Of a stretch of DNA of 64,000 nt, positions 24,134-32,904 are shown piece after piece (the stretch's first letter is position 1; the number at the start of each line of letters is the position of its first letter). The notes beneath the pieces were generated by a model, which searched no databases, was not told the origin of the DNA, and saw only the letters and a program-made list of their open reading frames with translations. The position numbers and the translations under genes were made by a program. Origin of the DNA: JADCRZ01 sp037718865 (lineage in GTDB: Bacteria; Bacteroidota; Bacteroidia; Chitinophagales; Chitinophagaceae); contig JBBJMP010000016.1 of assembly GCA_037718865.1 (NCBI GenBank), positions 1-64,000 on the forward strand. Reading direction: 5' to 3'.

Positions 24134-24150
24134 CTATCAGGGACTGATAG
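24134..24150. repeat. Perfect 7-bp inverted repeat upstream of xerD
   Basis: CTATCAG-GGA-CTGATAG lies 33 bp before the xerD ATG. It could be an operator or chance. Its place between two divergent promoters makes a regulator site possible. Confidence 0.3.
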
Positions 24151-24182
24151 TTTGAGGCCCGGGAAACATATAACCTTGTATC

Positions 24183-25085
24183 ATGTGGGAATCATACAAA
24201 AAAGGATTCAAAGCTTATCTCCAGCTTGAGCGTTCACTATCTGACAATTCAGTGGAAGCTTATCTAAGGGATATTGAAAAATTCACGCAATTTCTGCAGC
24301 TCAATCATTTCATGAAAACACCTGATGAGATAGAACTGAAACACCTGCAGGAATTTGTGCAATGTATCAGCGAGCTTGGCATGACTGCTTCATCTCAGGC
24401 AAGAACCTTATCCGGACTACGAAGCTTTTACAAATATTGCCAGATTGAAAATATCACACGTAAAGATCCGATGGCGCTAATAGAAGCCCCCAGGCTAAAA
24501 AAAGCGTTGCCGGATATACTAAGTTTCACGGAAATTGAAAGTATTATCAATCAGATTGACCTGAGTAAACCGGAAGGGGGGAGAAACAAGGCCATCCTGG
24601 AAATCATGTATAGTTGCGGACTTCGGGTAAGCGAACTTGTCAACCTGCGTATCTCCTGCCTTCATTTTAATGACGGCTTTGTTCGTGTGATCGGTAAAGG
24701 AGATAAGGAGCGATTGGTACCCGTAGGCTCTGCAGCCATTAAATACGTAAACATTTACCTGGCGGAAATCAGGAAAAACGTGCCGTTAAAAGCTGGTAAT
24801 GAGGATATTGTATTTCTTAACCGCAGGGGCACAAAATTGTCCAGGGTAATGATATTCCTGCTACTGAAACACCTGGTCAGCAAGGCCCGGATAAAAAAAA
24901 ATATTTCACCGCATACTTTCCGCCATTCCTTTGCCACCCACCTGGTGGAAGGCGGCGCTGACCTGCGTGCAGTACAACTAATGCTGGGGCACGAAAGCAT
25001 TACAACAACAGAGATCTACACGCACCTTGACAGGGAATACCTGAGAGATACTTTGCAGCAATTCCATCCGGCATTTCATTTATAG
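24183..25085 (+). CDS. xerD: Tyrosine recombinase XerD
   Basis: This is a site-specific recombinase of the kind that resolves chromosome dimers at dif with XerC. Its 300 residues comprise an N-terminal SAM-like core-binding domain (about 1-95) and a C-terminal catalytic domain. All active-site residues are visible: Arg148 (SCGLRVSEL), Lys172 (IGKGDKERLVP), His244 and Arg247 (SPHTFRHSFATHL), His270 (LMLGHESI) and Tyr279 (TTEIYTHLD). A -7-like TAACCTTG at 24171-24178 lies only four bases before the ATG, with a TTG at 24152, so the message may be leaderless. The gene is not part of a phage or transposon, and its length and motifs match the housekeeping enzyme. Confidence 0.93.
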   Translation: MWESYKKGFKAYLQLERSLSDNSVEAYLRDIEKFTQFLQLNHFMKTPDEIELKHLQEFVQCISELGMTASSQARTLSGLRSFYKYCQIENITRKDPMALIEAPRLKKALPDILSFTEIESIINQIDLSKPEGGRNKAILEIMYSCGLRVSELVNLRISCLHFNDGFVRVIGKGDKERLVPVGSAAIKYVNIYLAEIRKNVPLKAGNEDIVFLNRRGTKLSRVMIFLLLKHLVSKARIKKNISPHTFRHSFATHLVEGGADLRAVQLMLGHESITTTEIYTHLDREYLRDTLQQFHPAFHL

Positions 25086-25142
25086 AGCCGCAGATTCGCA
25101 GATTATATGAGGGTAGTCCTGGCAATCTGCGAATCTGCGGCT
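25086..25142 (+). terminator. Long perfect hairpin after xerD, built from a dispersed 19-mer
   Basis: The arms 25086-25104 and 25124-25142 are exact inverse complements of 19 bases (AATCTGCGAATCTGCGGCT) around a 19-base loop, starting at the last base of the xerD stop codon region. The same 19-mer recurs exactly at 54806-54824. The stem could end transcription from xerD and from the convergent von Willebrand gene, although the T-run is short (CTATTCTTCT). Confidence 0.7.
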
Positions 25143-25182
25143 ATTCTTCTCCAGCAGAATCAAAACCGTTCTGAAACAGGTG

Positions 25183-27168
25183 TTATCTATGACTGCCTAT
25201 GCTTTCTCTTCCAGTTTCTTTCCCTCCTGTTCCCTTTTGATTCATGACAATCGATTGAACGTTCTTCACCAGGTTTATAAATTCACTGCGATAACCTTCT
25301 TCGTCACTTCCTAAAGCTCCTTTGGCCAATTGCCAGGAGTGATCATAAGAAGCGTTTTGTTTAAAGGAAGAATTACGTAACAACATGCCAAACTCAGCAA
25401 CAGCCGAAGCAAACCTGAAATTTATCGAGGCATTTGTCAGCATAAGCTGCTTGTCGGCAACGGGATGTTCGATCAGTTTACTCAAATCGCCATCCGGACT
25501 TTTATAACGTAATTTGATCGTCATCAGTTCATCACTGGTATGATGGCGTACAGCCGGGTTGCTGTTATTTTGGTATTTTAGCCTATCCACACTATCAATG
25601 AATTCGCTTTTTACTCCTACGGGAATAACTTCATATAATGCCGTAACAGTATGACCGCTGCCCATGTCTCCTGCATCTTTCTGGTCGTTATTAAAATCTT
25701 CCTTATTCAACAATCGGTTTTCATAACCAATCAGGCGGTAAGCCTGCACCTTGGCCGGATTAAATTCAACCTGAAGTTTTACGTCTTTGGCGATGGTAAA
25801 TAAGGTGCCGCCGAATTCGCTGATCAGTACTTTCTTCGCTTCACCTATCCCATCAATATAAGCATGGTTGCCGTTACCTTTGTTGGCCAGCTTTTGCATT
25901 TTATTGTCTTTGTAATTGCCCATACCATAACCCAGCACCGTTAAAAAAACTCCGCTTTTACGTTCTTCTTCAATAATATTTTCAAGCTCTGCATCACTGC
26001 TTACGCCTACATTGAAATCACCGTCGGTACAAAGGATGACCCGGTTATTACCCTCTTTTAAAAAGTGTTGCTTTGCTATCTGGTAAGCCAGCTTTATTCC
26101 TTGGCCCCCTGCAGTGGAACCGCCTGCTTCCAGGTTGTCAATGGCTTCCTTGATTTTTATCTTTTCTGTGCCGCTTGCAGTGGGTAATACCAAACCTGCA
26201 CTACCTGCATATACGACGATAGATACCTTATCCTTGTCCCTTAACTGATCGACAAGCAATTTCATTGAAGCTTTAACCAGGGGCAATCTGTTCTCAGGCA
26301 TCATGGAACCCGACACATCGATCAGGAATACTAAATTAGAGGCAGGCAGGTTTCCGGCCGGAATTTTTTTACCCTGCAGGCCGACCAACACCAAACGGTG
26401 CTTGCTGTTCCACGGACAATCGGCGGATTCGGTGTTAACCGAGAAGGGGTCCCCGTTAGCCGGCTGCGGATAATCGTAATGAAAATAGTTGATCATCTCC
26501 TCCAAGCGTACTGAACCTGCAGGAGGTAATTGCCCATTTTGCAGGTAACGACGTATGTTACTGTATGATGCACCATCTACATCAATGGAAAAGGTAGATA
26601 AGGCGTTATCCTTTACAGTCAGGAAACGGTTCTCCACAATAGCATCATAATCTTCAGTGTTGTAGTTGTTATTGTGCCGCCAGGAATCTTTCTTATGCTC
26701 AGGATCGCGATCATGCTCCCTCCTTACTGAAACACCTGAACTTGAGGAGATATAGCCAGGGTAAGAACTTGCGTCCATCCGGGTTTTTTGTAGAAACCCC
26801 CTGCCATTCATACTGGCTATTGGAGCCGGATTATAGGGTAAGGCAGACACGACCGCTTCTTCCGGCTTTTGCTTGCTTCGGATGAGGCTTACCTGCAGCA
26901 CACCCTGGTCTTTCACAGCCATCTCTGTTGCCTCAAATCCCAGAGCCGTAATAATAATTTTCGCCTGCTCGTTTAAAACAGACAGGACAAACTTACCCGA
27001 AACGTCGGTTGTTGTTCCGTTGCTGGTTCCTTTTTCGATAACCGTTACCCGTGGAAGAGGTTTGCCGGTTTCATCCATTACTTTTCCCTCAACAGTAATA
27101 CGCATGATCGAACGGAACGATAATAGCACGAAGATGGTTATCACACCAATCATGAAAATGTTTCGCAT
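25183..27168 (-). CDS. YfbK-like von Willebrand A protein with carboxypeptidase-regulatory N-domain
   Basis: From the ATG at 27168 the protein has about 661 residues. A signal peptide (MRNIFMIGVITIFVLLSF) is followed by a CarboxypepD_reg-like domain (VEGKVMDETGKPLPRVTV and on). Next comes the vWF N-terminal block SIDVDGASYSNIRRYL...VRLEEMINYF. The vWA domain has a complete MIDAS start (LVFLIDVSGSMMPENR), and a DUF3520 C-domain lies around LQVEFNPAKVQAYRLIGYENR. Such proteins sit in the periplasm or outer membrane and bind partners through a metal ion, but the partners are unknown. It is divergent from an ECF sigma/anti-sigma pair that may control it. An ATG at 27213 would extend the N-terminus by 15 polar residues. 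Confidence 0.88.
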   Translation of the reverse strand: MRNIFMIGVITIFVLLSFRSIMRITVEGKVMDETGKPLPRVTVIEKGTSNGTTTDVSGKFVLSVLNEQAKIIITALGFEATEMAVKDQGVLQVSLIRSKQKPEEAVVSALPYNPAPIASMNGRGFLQKTRMDASSYPGYISSSSGVSVRREHDRDPEHKKDSWRHNNNYNTEDYDAIVENRFLTVKDNALSTFSIDVDGASYSNIRRYLQNGQLPPAGSVRLEEMINYFHYDYPQPANGDPFSVNTESADCPWNSKHRLVLVGLQGKKIPAGNLPASNLVFLIDVSGSMMPENRLPLVKASMKLLVDQLRDKDKVSIVVYAGSAGLVLPTASGTEKIKIKEAIDNLEAGGSTAGGQGIKLAYQIAKQHFLKEGNNRVILCTDGDFNVGVSSDAELENIIEEERKSGVFLTVLGYGMGNYKDNKMQKLANKGNGNHAYIDGIGEAKKVLISEFGGTLFTIAKDVKLQVEFNPAKVQAYRLIGYENRLLNKEDFNNDQKDAGDMGSGHTVTALYEVIPVGVKSEFIDSVDRLKYQNNSNPAVRHHTSDELMTIKLRYKSPDGDLSKLIEHPVADKQLMLTNASINFRFASAVAEFGMLLRNSSFKQNASYDHSWQLAKGALGSDEEGYRSEFINLVKNVQSIVMNQKGTGGKETGRESIGSHR

Positions 27169-27263
27169 AACAGTAGATTTTTCATATTGATGCAGGGATT
27201 TTTTAAATTGCATAATTCAACATAAAATTAAAATGGAGTAAAGCCAGACACTCCTCCCAGCTA

Positions 27264-27830
27264 TTGCCGTTTATAAAACAGATATCGGGTGACGAAACCT
27301 CCGACCAGGATCTGGTTGCAGCGTATAAGGATTCAGGTGATACAAAAAAGCTTGGTATTCTGTATCAACGTTACATGGACCTGGTGTATGGCGTTTGCCT
27401 TAAATACCTTAATGATCCGGAATTAGCCAAAGATGCCGTTATGGATATCTTCGAAGAACTGGTACAGAAACTGCATAAGTACGAGATAGAACATTTTAAA
27501 AGCTGGTTATATACGCTCGCCAAAAATCACTGTCTGATGTTACTCCGGTCACCTAAAACAAAACGGACGGTGGAGCTGGATGTTTCTCTTGTGCAATCGG
27601 GTGAAGAACTGCATCTGAATGGAGTATTGCAAAAAGAGGAAGAATACAAAAAACTGGAAAAATGTTTGCAAACTTTGTCAGGCGAACAAAAGGAAAGTGT
27701 GGAATTGTTTTATTTACAGAATAAATGTTATAAGGAAATTGCCGGGATCACGGGCCGCGACTGGAATAAAGTAAAAAGCCTGATCCAAAACGGAAGGAGA
27801 AATTTAAAAATATGTATGGAGGGGAAATAG
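27264..27830 (+). CDS. ECF RNA polymerase sigma factor (TTG start)
   Basis: This 188-residue ECF sigma factor has region 2 at about residues 25-95 (LGILYQRYMDLVYGVCLKYL, AKDAVMDIFEELVQKL and FKSWLYTLAKNHCLMLLR). Region 4 spans about 130-185, with a helix-turn-helix around YKEIAGITGRDWNKVKSLIQ. No ATG lies upstream of region 2, so the TTG at 27264 is the best start. The helix-turn-helix includes an unusual GRDWNKVKS turn. It is followed 60 bp later by its probable anti-sigma partner and is divergent from the von Willebrand gene, which it may regulate. Confidence 0.92.
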   Translation: MPFIKQISGDETSDQDLVAAYKDSGDTKKLGILYQRYMDLVYGVCLKYLNDPELAKDAVMDIFEELVQKLHKYEIEHFKSWLYTLAKNHCLMLLRSPKTKRTVELDVSLVQSGEELHLNGVLQKEEEYKKLEKCLQTLSGEQKESVELFYLQNKCYKEIAGITGRDWNKVKSLIQNGRRNLKICMEGK

Positions 27831-27835
27831 CATTC

Positions 27836-27863
27836 GAAGTTTGAGGTTTGAGGTTTGAAATTT
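27836..27863. repeat. GAGGTTTGAGGTTTG minisatellite
   Basis: Three 7-base units (AAGTTTG, AGGTTTG, AGGTTTG) and a degenerate fourth fill the short gap between the sigma factor and its anti-sigma gene. It belongs to the same class of short units as the one inside the PPTase gene. Confidence 0.5.
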
Positions 27864-27890
27864 AGCATTTGTATATTAGCAAATCATTCA

Positions 27891-29150
27891 GTGAGTAATT
27901 TCAACAATATAAAACAGTATACAGCAGCGGATATAGAACGCTATGTCAACGGGCAAATGCCTGCAGCCGAAATGCATGCCCTCGAAAAAGCAGCTCTGGA
28001 TGACCCCTTCCTGGCAGACGCTATTGAAGGGTACGGAGCACTGGAGCCAGCAGAAGGTAAACTGAGGGCTGACCTGGAAGAATTGCAGGACCGTTTACGA
28101 GACAAAATCGGTCAAAGAGGTAAATTGGTCCCTCTTCAACGGTCGGCGTGGTGGTGGGTTGCGGCAGCCATGCTGATACTCATCGGAACCGGAACGCTGC
28201 TGTTTACCTTGATTCCAATGTCTGAAACACGGAAACCCTCTATTGCCAGCAACGAAGTATTGATAGCACCTGGTTCAACGAATGACTCTCTTTCTTCAAG
28301 CCCTTCAACATCTATGGTGCCGCAAGCTGATAAAGAGTCCAAGACGTTAATGGATCCACCTGAACCTGAAACCAGACCAGATAATGACCAGGCCCGCGAG
28401 AAGCAATCATTAGAAATTCAATCAGCACCGGCAGCATCTCCGCCGGATCCTCTTGTTGCCAAAAGTGAAGAAACGGATCAGGCTGCCCGTTCATTATCTT
28501 CGGCTGCCCGAAAAGATGTCGATTCTATAAGTAATGAAGTTACCGCCAACAAACAAAAAACGCTTAGTTATCGTTTCACCGGAAAAGTGGTAGACAGCAC
28601 AAACAAGCCTGTTCCTTTCGCTACAGTGTTCATTCAGCAGAACTATGAAACCGGTTTAAGTACGGATGCAAACGGATATTTTCAATTTTCTTTGCCGCAA
28701 CCTTTGGCAAACATCGAAGTACGCGCGGCAGGATACAAAAGAGCAAACGCCAGGTTATCGGCAGGGCTCACTGATAATCAAATTAAAATGCAGGAAGATA
28801 AAGAAGCGTCTTCCCTTAATGAAGTGGTAGTTACGACTACAGCAAAAAGAACTGTTTCAAAATCTTCCCCGGTTAAATCAACCAATAGCGCAGAACCTGT
28901 ATTGGGTTTGACACACTTTCAACAGTATGTGGAAAAGAACAAAAAAATTCCTCCGTCTGAACAGTCTGTTCAAGGCGAAGCGGCTGTTTCATTTATGGTG
29001 AGCGAAGCTGGTGTACTATCTGATTTCAGGATAGAAAAACCGGTTTCCGTATTGCTCGATCAGGAAGCAATACGGCTGATAAAACAGGGGCCCGCCTGGA
29101 AAGGAGTAAATGGCAAAAAAATCAAAGCACTTGTCACGATCCGGTTTTGA
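27891..29150 (+). CDS. Anti-sigma factor fused to carboxypeptidase-regulatory and TonB-C-like domains
   Basis: The GTG at 27891 gives an N-terminus typical of Bacteroidota anti-sigma proteins (MSNFNNIKQYTAADIERYVN, then MHALEKAALDDPFLADAIEGY). One membrane helix follows (WWVAAAMLILIGTGTLLFTL, about 86-108), then a Ser/Pro/Glu-rich periplasmic stretch. A CarboxypepD_reg-like domain comes next (FTGKVVDSTNKPVPFATVFI), then the hinge SSLNEVVVTTT, which resembles the TonB box of SusC proteins. A C-terminal TonB_C-like domain contains GEAAVSFMVSEAGVLSDFRI. About 419 residues in total. The architecture suggests a sensor spanning the inner membrane that contacts outer-membrane receptors. A longer ATG start (27855) would lie in the minisatellite and add a poor N-terminus. 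Confidence 0.82.
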   Translation: MSNFNNIKQYTAADIERYVNGQMPAAEMHALEKAALDDPFLADAIEGYGALEPAEGKLRADLEELQDRLRDKIGQRGKLVPLQRSAWWWVAAAMLILIGTGTLLFTLIPMSETRKPSIASNEVLIAPGSTNDSLSSSPSTSMVPQADKESKTLMDPPEPETRPDNDQAREKQSLEIQSAPAASPPDPLVAKSEETDQAARSLSSAARKDVDSISNEVTANKQKTLSYRFTGKVVDSTNKPVPFATVFIQQNYETGLSTDANGYFQFSLPQPLANIEVRAAGYKRANARLSAGLTDNQIKMQEDKEASSLNEVVVTTTAKRTVSKSSPVKSTNSAEPVLGLTHFQQYVEKNKKIPPSEQSVQGEAAVSFMVSEAGVLSDFRIEKPVSVLLDQEAIRLIKQGPAWKGVNGKKIKALVTIRF

Positions 29151-29188
29151 TTGCAGGATGTTAATTTTTCCCTTCATCTCTATTCAAC

Positions 29189-29196
29189 TAAATTTG
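29189..29196 (+). promoter_or_regulatory. Candidate -7 box (TAAATTTG) for the DUF2911 gene
   Basis: This is an exact TAnnTTTG match ending 16 bp before the ATG at 29213, in an AT-rich stretch. The -33 region is T-rich but lacks a clear TTG. Position and match make it one of the better promoter candidates in the window. Confidence 0.5.
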
Positions 29197-29212
29197 CAAA
29201 AACATAATAAAA

Positions 29213-30049
29213 ATGAAAAGAATACTTTCTGTTTTAATGATTGTCTGCACACTGCATGTCTGCTCAAATGGGCAGGCGTTACGAACACCATCGCCAAGTC
29301 CGGCCCAAACCATCAAACAGGATTTTGGCCTTTCCAGCATTGAACTTTCCTATTCACGCCCCAGCGCGAAAGGAAGAAAAGTATTCGGAGACCTTGTGCC
29401 CTTCGGCAACGTATGGAGAACCGGTGCCAACCAGGCAACTGTATTAACCTTTGGCGAAGAGGTAAACATTGGAGGCACAAAAGTTCCTGCCGGCAAATAC
29501 GGTTTATTGACCATTCCTAATAAAGATAACTGGACGATCATCCTGACCAAACAATTGGATGTAACCAGCCCGGCGGCTTATAAAATGGAAAACGATGTGG
29601 TAAGGGTGACTGCCAAAACTTCGCAGGTAAGTAATTTCTATGAGACCTTTGGCATGCAGTTTCACAACGTGAAAGCCAACACTTGCGATCTGCGCATGGT
29701 ATGGGAAAATACAGCGGTGATCCTCCCGATCAGTACAGATATTGAAACAAAAGTGATGGCTCAGATCGATAACCTGATGAATAAAGATAACCGGCCTTAC
29801 TTCGCTGCAGCTTCTTATTATTATGATAATGGCAAAGACATGAAAAAGGCGAAAGAATGGGCGCAGAAAGCCGTTGATTCCAACCCCAAGGCGTACTGGA
29901 TGGTTCACCTGCTGGCAAAGATCCAGGCAAAGGAAGGAGATAAGACAAATGCTATGGCCAGTGCCAACAAATCGATCGCATTGGCAAAAGAGGCTAAAAA
30001 TGAAGATTACGTCGCATTAAATGAAAAACTATTGACTAGCTTGAAATAA
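29213..30049 (+). CDS. Exported DUF2911 protein with TPR-like C-terminus
   Basis: The 278-residue protein has a signal peptide (MKRILSVLMIVCTLHVCSNG, cut near GQA). The DUF2911 domain spans about residues 30-170, with ELSYSRPSAKGRKVFGDLVPFGNVWRTGAN, where the RxSGRxVFG...W..GAN pattern is the hallmark of the family, and KVPAGKYGLLTIP. A helical C-terminal part (about 195-278, YYYDNGKDMKKAKEWAQKAVDSNPKAYW) carries one or two TPR units. The family is periplasmic and its function is unknown. A strong terminator follows. The gene appears to be its own transcription unit. Confidence 0.88.
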   Translation: MKRILSVLMIVCTLHVCSNGQALRTPSPSPAQTIKQDFGLSSIELSYSRPSAKGRKVFGDLVPFGNVWRTGANQATVLTFGEEVNIGGTKVPAGKYGLLTIPNKDNWTIILTKQLDVTSPAAYKMENDVVRVTAKTSQVSNFYETFGMQFHNVKANTCDLRMVWENTAVILPISTDIETKVMAQIDNLMNKDNRPYFAAASYYYDNGKDMKKAKEWAQKAVDSNPKAYWMVHLLAKIQAKEGDKTNAMASANKSIALAKEAKNEDYVALNEKLLTSLK

Positions 30050-30067
30050 GACCTTAGGAAATAATAG

Positions 30068-30104
30068 AAGAGGGTGGCCAAAGGGTCAGCCTCTTTTGTT
30101 TTTT
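30068..30104 (+). terminator. Intrinsic terminator after the DUF2911 gene
   Basis: AGAGGGTGGCC-AAAG-GGTCAGCCTCT forms a stem with one G-G mismatch and a G-T pair, followed by TTTTGTTTTTT. It lies 19 bp after the stop codon. Confidence 0.8.
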
Positions 30105-30199
30105 AATGAGCTGTCTGCATTACTCAAGTTTTCTACGTCTTAGCTGTTCGAAGTTGTCAACTTCGTACAGCTCCCGCAGTTCAATTCCTAACTATCGCC

Positions 30200-32785
30200 T
30201 CAATTCTCCTCCGGCCCTTCCACTTCACCGTTCTTCTGATTTTTTCGCTTAAACAAAGAAGCGTCGAACTTACCGAAACGCCAGCTGAAATTCAGACGGA
30301 AAAATTGAGGGTCACGCAAGCGATATGAGTTCTGCCTGAAATAGGCAGATTCGGAATATACGTTATTCGCATCTGATCTGAAGATATCGCTAACATTTAG
30401 TGTTATAGAGGCCTTATCCTGCAAAAAGTTATACCGTACCGCAGCATCTATTTCCCATTGCGGCCTGATGTATCCCTGTGAAGTAGCTTGCGGTTGACCC
30501 CACCCGCCGCCGCCACCACCTCCACCGCCACCACCCCGATCACCACCGCCGCCACCGCCACCTCCCGGCGGCAATATCGTTTTCGAACGATATTCACCGC
30601 TTAACTGAACAGAAAAGTTCGCAGGAAGCTTAAACGTATTGTTCAGTTCTCCGGACCAGCTATAGATATTGTCCTGGTCAGGAACCGACTGGTCATCTAT
30701 ATTTATCTTTGATGTAAACAGATTAAGATTTCCGGTAAGCTCCCACCACTTGCTCATGGTTTGCCGGTGTATCAATTCAAGACCCCCGATATAACTTGAC
30801 CTGGCATTGATAAACGTATTGATCAAATTTTCTTTTCCCGACACCGGATTCACTTCTTTTTCCTGGTAACGCGTAATTAACTGGTCTGTATACTTGAAAT
30901 AAGCAGAGGCCAGAAAAGTATTGCTGCCTGAAAACGTTTTTTGATAAGCCAGTTCTGCAGAATAGGTAAATTCAGGCTTAAGATTGGGATTTCCCCTGCT
31001 GAGATTAAGTGAATCTGAGTAATCGGTGAAAGGAAATAACTGGAAAAAGTTAGGCCTGTTTATTCTTCTGGTTACATTGAGCTGTAGTTCCTGATCGTTG
31101 TTTAATTGTTTAGACAGGAAAATACTTGGAAAAAAGCTCAACGGGAAATTATTACTGTAAGAGATCGCAGTATCCTTGCCGGATAAAACGGCGGTCAGTA
31201 CATCACCACTGTATTCGGAGCTTTCTATGCGAAGCCCTAACTGGTAGCCAAAATTGTTGATCTTGTTGGAGAAGGTGGCATATCCTGCATATACCTTATC
31301 TGTATTGCTATATTGAGAAGACAATTGCGGAACTTTCAGGAATAAGCCGCCGGGGCTCATATAGCTGATGTCATTGCGGCTATTTAAATTTCGTATTTGT
31401 ATACGCCCGCCGAATTCCAGCTTTGAATTTTCAGTAATGGGATCAACATAATCGGTTTGAACGGTGAGATTTTCATTGTTGCCCTTTCCTTCAATCAGCT
31501 GCCTGAATTCTTTACTCAACGGTCCGCCAATAATATTATAAGTTGACGTGGAGATATTGTTTTCATTCACATTATTGCTGCTGTTAAAATTTATATCTGC
31601 CGTCCACTCTTTGCCCGCCCTGGCGAAGAGGTGCTTAAACCCCAAAGCAGCTCCCCTGTTTTTAAAGTCCCCATTAGAATTCGACAAACGCTCGCTGTAG
31701 GAAGACCTTTTTCCCGTACTGTACAAGGTATCAACAAGCAGCTCACTGACTGCCCTGTTCTTTGAACTACCTTCAATCAGGTTACCCGAAAGGGACAAGG
31801 TATTCCTGTTATCGATCAAATAGTCAATTCCGGCCCTTCCAAAAAAATTATCTCTGTTACTGGTGTTCTTATCATCCTGAAATAGTTGCGTATTGGGTGA
31901 TTGAATGAAGGTGAGCCTGTCCGTTTCGCCGGTCGAGATCGATTTCCGCTCCCTTAGATTGGCATTGACAAAAAAGTTTATTTTGTTCTGGCGGACATTA
32001 ATATCTGCGCCAAAACTATACCTGCCCCGCTGGTCTATTCCGGCCCTTAGCGTTCCGTTATATCCTGTTTTGCGGTTTTTTTTGAGCACGATATTTAGAA
32101 TGCCTGCGGTACCACCGGAAGCATCAAACTTGGCGGACGGATTGGTAATGATCTCCACGCTTTCTATCGCATCTGCAGGTATCTGCTCAAGGGTTAGGGA
32201 AGTGGGGCGTCCATCTACAAAGATCTGGGGAGAACTGTTGCGCAACGTAACATTGCCATCAATGTCTACCGACAAGGTTGGAACGCTTCTCATCACGTCT
32301 TCAGCGGTCCCTCCGGCAGCGGTGATGTTTTTTTCCACGTTGAATACTTTCCGGTCAATCCCCAGAGACATAAGAGGCCTGGTGCCTGTTACGGTAACGG
32401 TCTGTAACATTTTTGGATCTATCTTCAGCCTGATGTTACCCAAATCCTTGTCTATGCCCTGCCTGCCTTTTGGGTTTATGGATATTTTTTGCTGAAACGT
32501 TTCAAAACCAATGGCTGTTGCGAGCACGGTAATACTGGAAAACAAAGGCACGTTTTCCATGTTGAAGTCTCCATTGCCCATGGTTAACATGCCGTCGATG
32601 AGTGAATCTTTACTTGTTTGTGTAGTACTGTCGTATTTCTGGAAAATCAATTGTACGGAAGCCGCTTCTATGCCTTTGTTTGTTGACGCGTCAACAATCT
32701 TACCGTAGAATCGTCCTGAACTGGATTGGGCTTGTAAGATTTGTGTCAACATAACACTTAAAATAAAAAATACAAGTTTTTTCAT
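30200..32785 (-). CDS. TonB-dependent outer-membrane receptor with glycine-rich segment
   Basis: The 861-residue protein has a signal peptide (MKKLVFFILSVMLTQILQAQ) and a carboxypeptidase-regulatory domain (GRFYGKIVDASTNKGIEAASV, about 24-110). The plug (TVTVTGTRPLMSLGIDRKVFNVE, TLEQIPADAIESVEIITNPSAKFDASG) leads into a beta-barrel of the OMP_b-brl_3 kind ending at an aromatic strand (LNFSWRFG) with a short charged tail. Near residues 740-765 lies an almost pure glycine stretch (GGGGGGGGDRGGGGG and more, bases 30505-30570), presumably in an extracellular loop. No SusD partner is next to it, so the substrate is unknown. Peptide or siderophore uptake is a guess. Confidence 0.88.
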   Translation of the reverse strand: MKKLVFFILSVMLTQILQAQSSSGRFYGKIVDASTNKGIEAASVQLIFQKYDSTTQTSKDSLIDGMLTMGNGDFNMENVPLFSSITVLATAIGFETFQQKISINPKGRQGIDKDLGNIRLKIDPKMLQTVTVTGTRPLMSLGIDRKVFNVEKNITAAGGTAEDVMRSVPTLSVDIDGNVTLRNSSPQIFVDGRPTSLTLEQIPADAIESVEIITNPSAKFDASGGTAGILNIVLKKNRKTGYNGTLRAGIDQRGRYSFGADINVRQNKINFFVNANLRERKSISTGETDRLTFIQSPNTQLFQDDKNTSNRDNFFGRAGIDYLIDNRNTLSLSGNLIEGSSKNRAVSELLVDTLYSTGKRSSYSERLSNSNGDFKNRGAALGFKHLFARAGKEWTADINFNSSNNVNENNISTSTYNIIGGPLSKEFRQLIEGKGNNENLTVQTDYVDPITENSKLEFGGRIQIRNLNSRNDISYMSPGGLFLKVPQLSSQYSNTDKVYAGYATFSNKINNFGYQLGLRIESSEYSGDVLTAVLSGKDTAISYSNNFPLSFFPSIFLSKQLNNDQELQLNVTRRINRPNFFQLFPFTDYSDSLNLSRGNPNLKPEFTYSAELAYQKTFSGSNTFLASAYFKYTDQLITRYQEKEVNPVSGKENLINTFINARSSYIGGLELIHRQTMSKWWELTGNLNLFTSKINIDDQSVPDQDNIYSWSGELNNTFKLPANFSVQLSGEYRSKTILPPGGGGGGGGDRGGGGGGGGGGGWGQPQATSQGYIRPQWEIDAAVRYNFLQDKASITLNVSDIFRSDANNVYSESAYFRQNSYRLRDPQFFRLNFSWRFGKFDASLFKRKNQKNGEVEGPEEN

Positions 32786-32904
32786 ACCTAACTATTAAAG
32801 AGAATGGGAAATGATCCTTGTAGAAATTAGATGTTTAATAAATTAGAATCAAGCGCTATGCCTCTATAATAATTGTTAAAATATGTTAAAGACTGAATTA
32901 CTCA

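Noticed and set aside
24183..25085. XerD as a phage or integrative-element integrase
   Set aside because: Length, motifs and surroundings (housekeeping genes, no att-like direct repeats or phage genes) fit the chromosomal recombinase.
30505..30570. CRISPR-like array
   Set aside because: The regularity is a triplet (glycine codon) repeat with no spacers. No repeat-spacer array is seen anywhere in the window.
31905..32495. Long plus-strand frame (196 codons) inside the TonB receptor gene
   Set aside because: It is antisense to well-supported plug and barrel sequence and has no recognisable domain, so it is a shadow frame.
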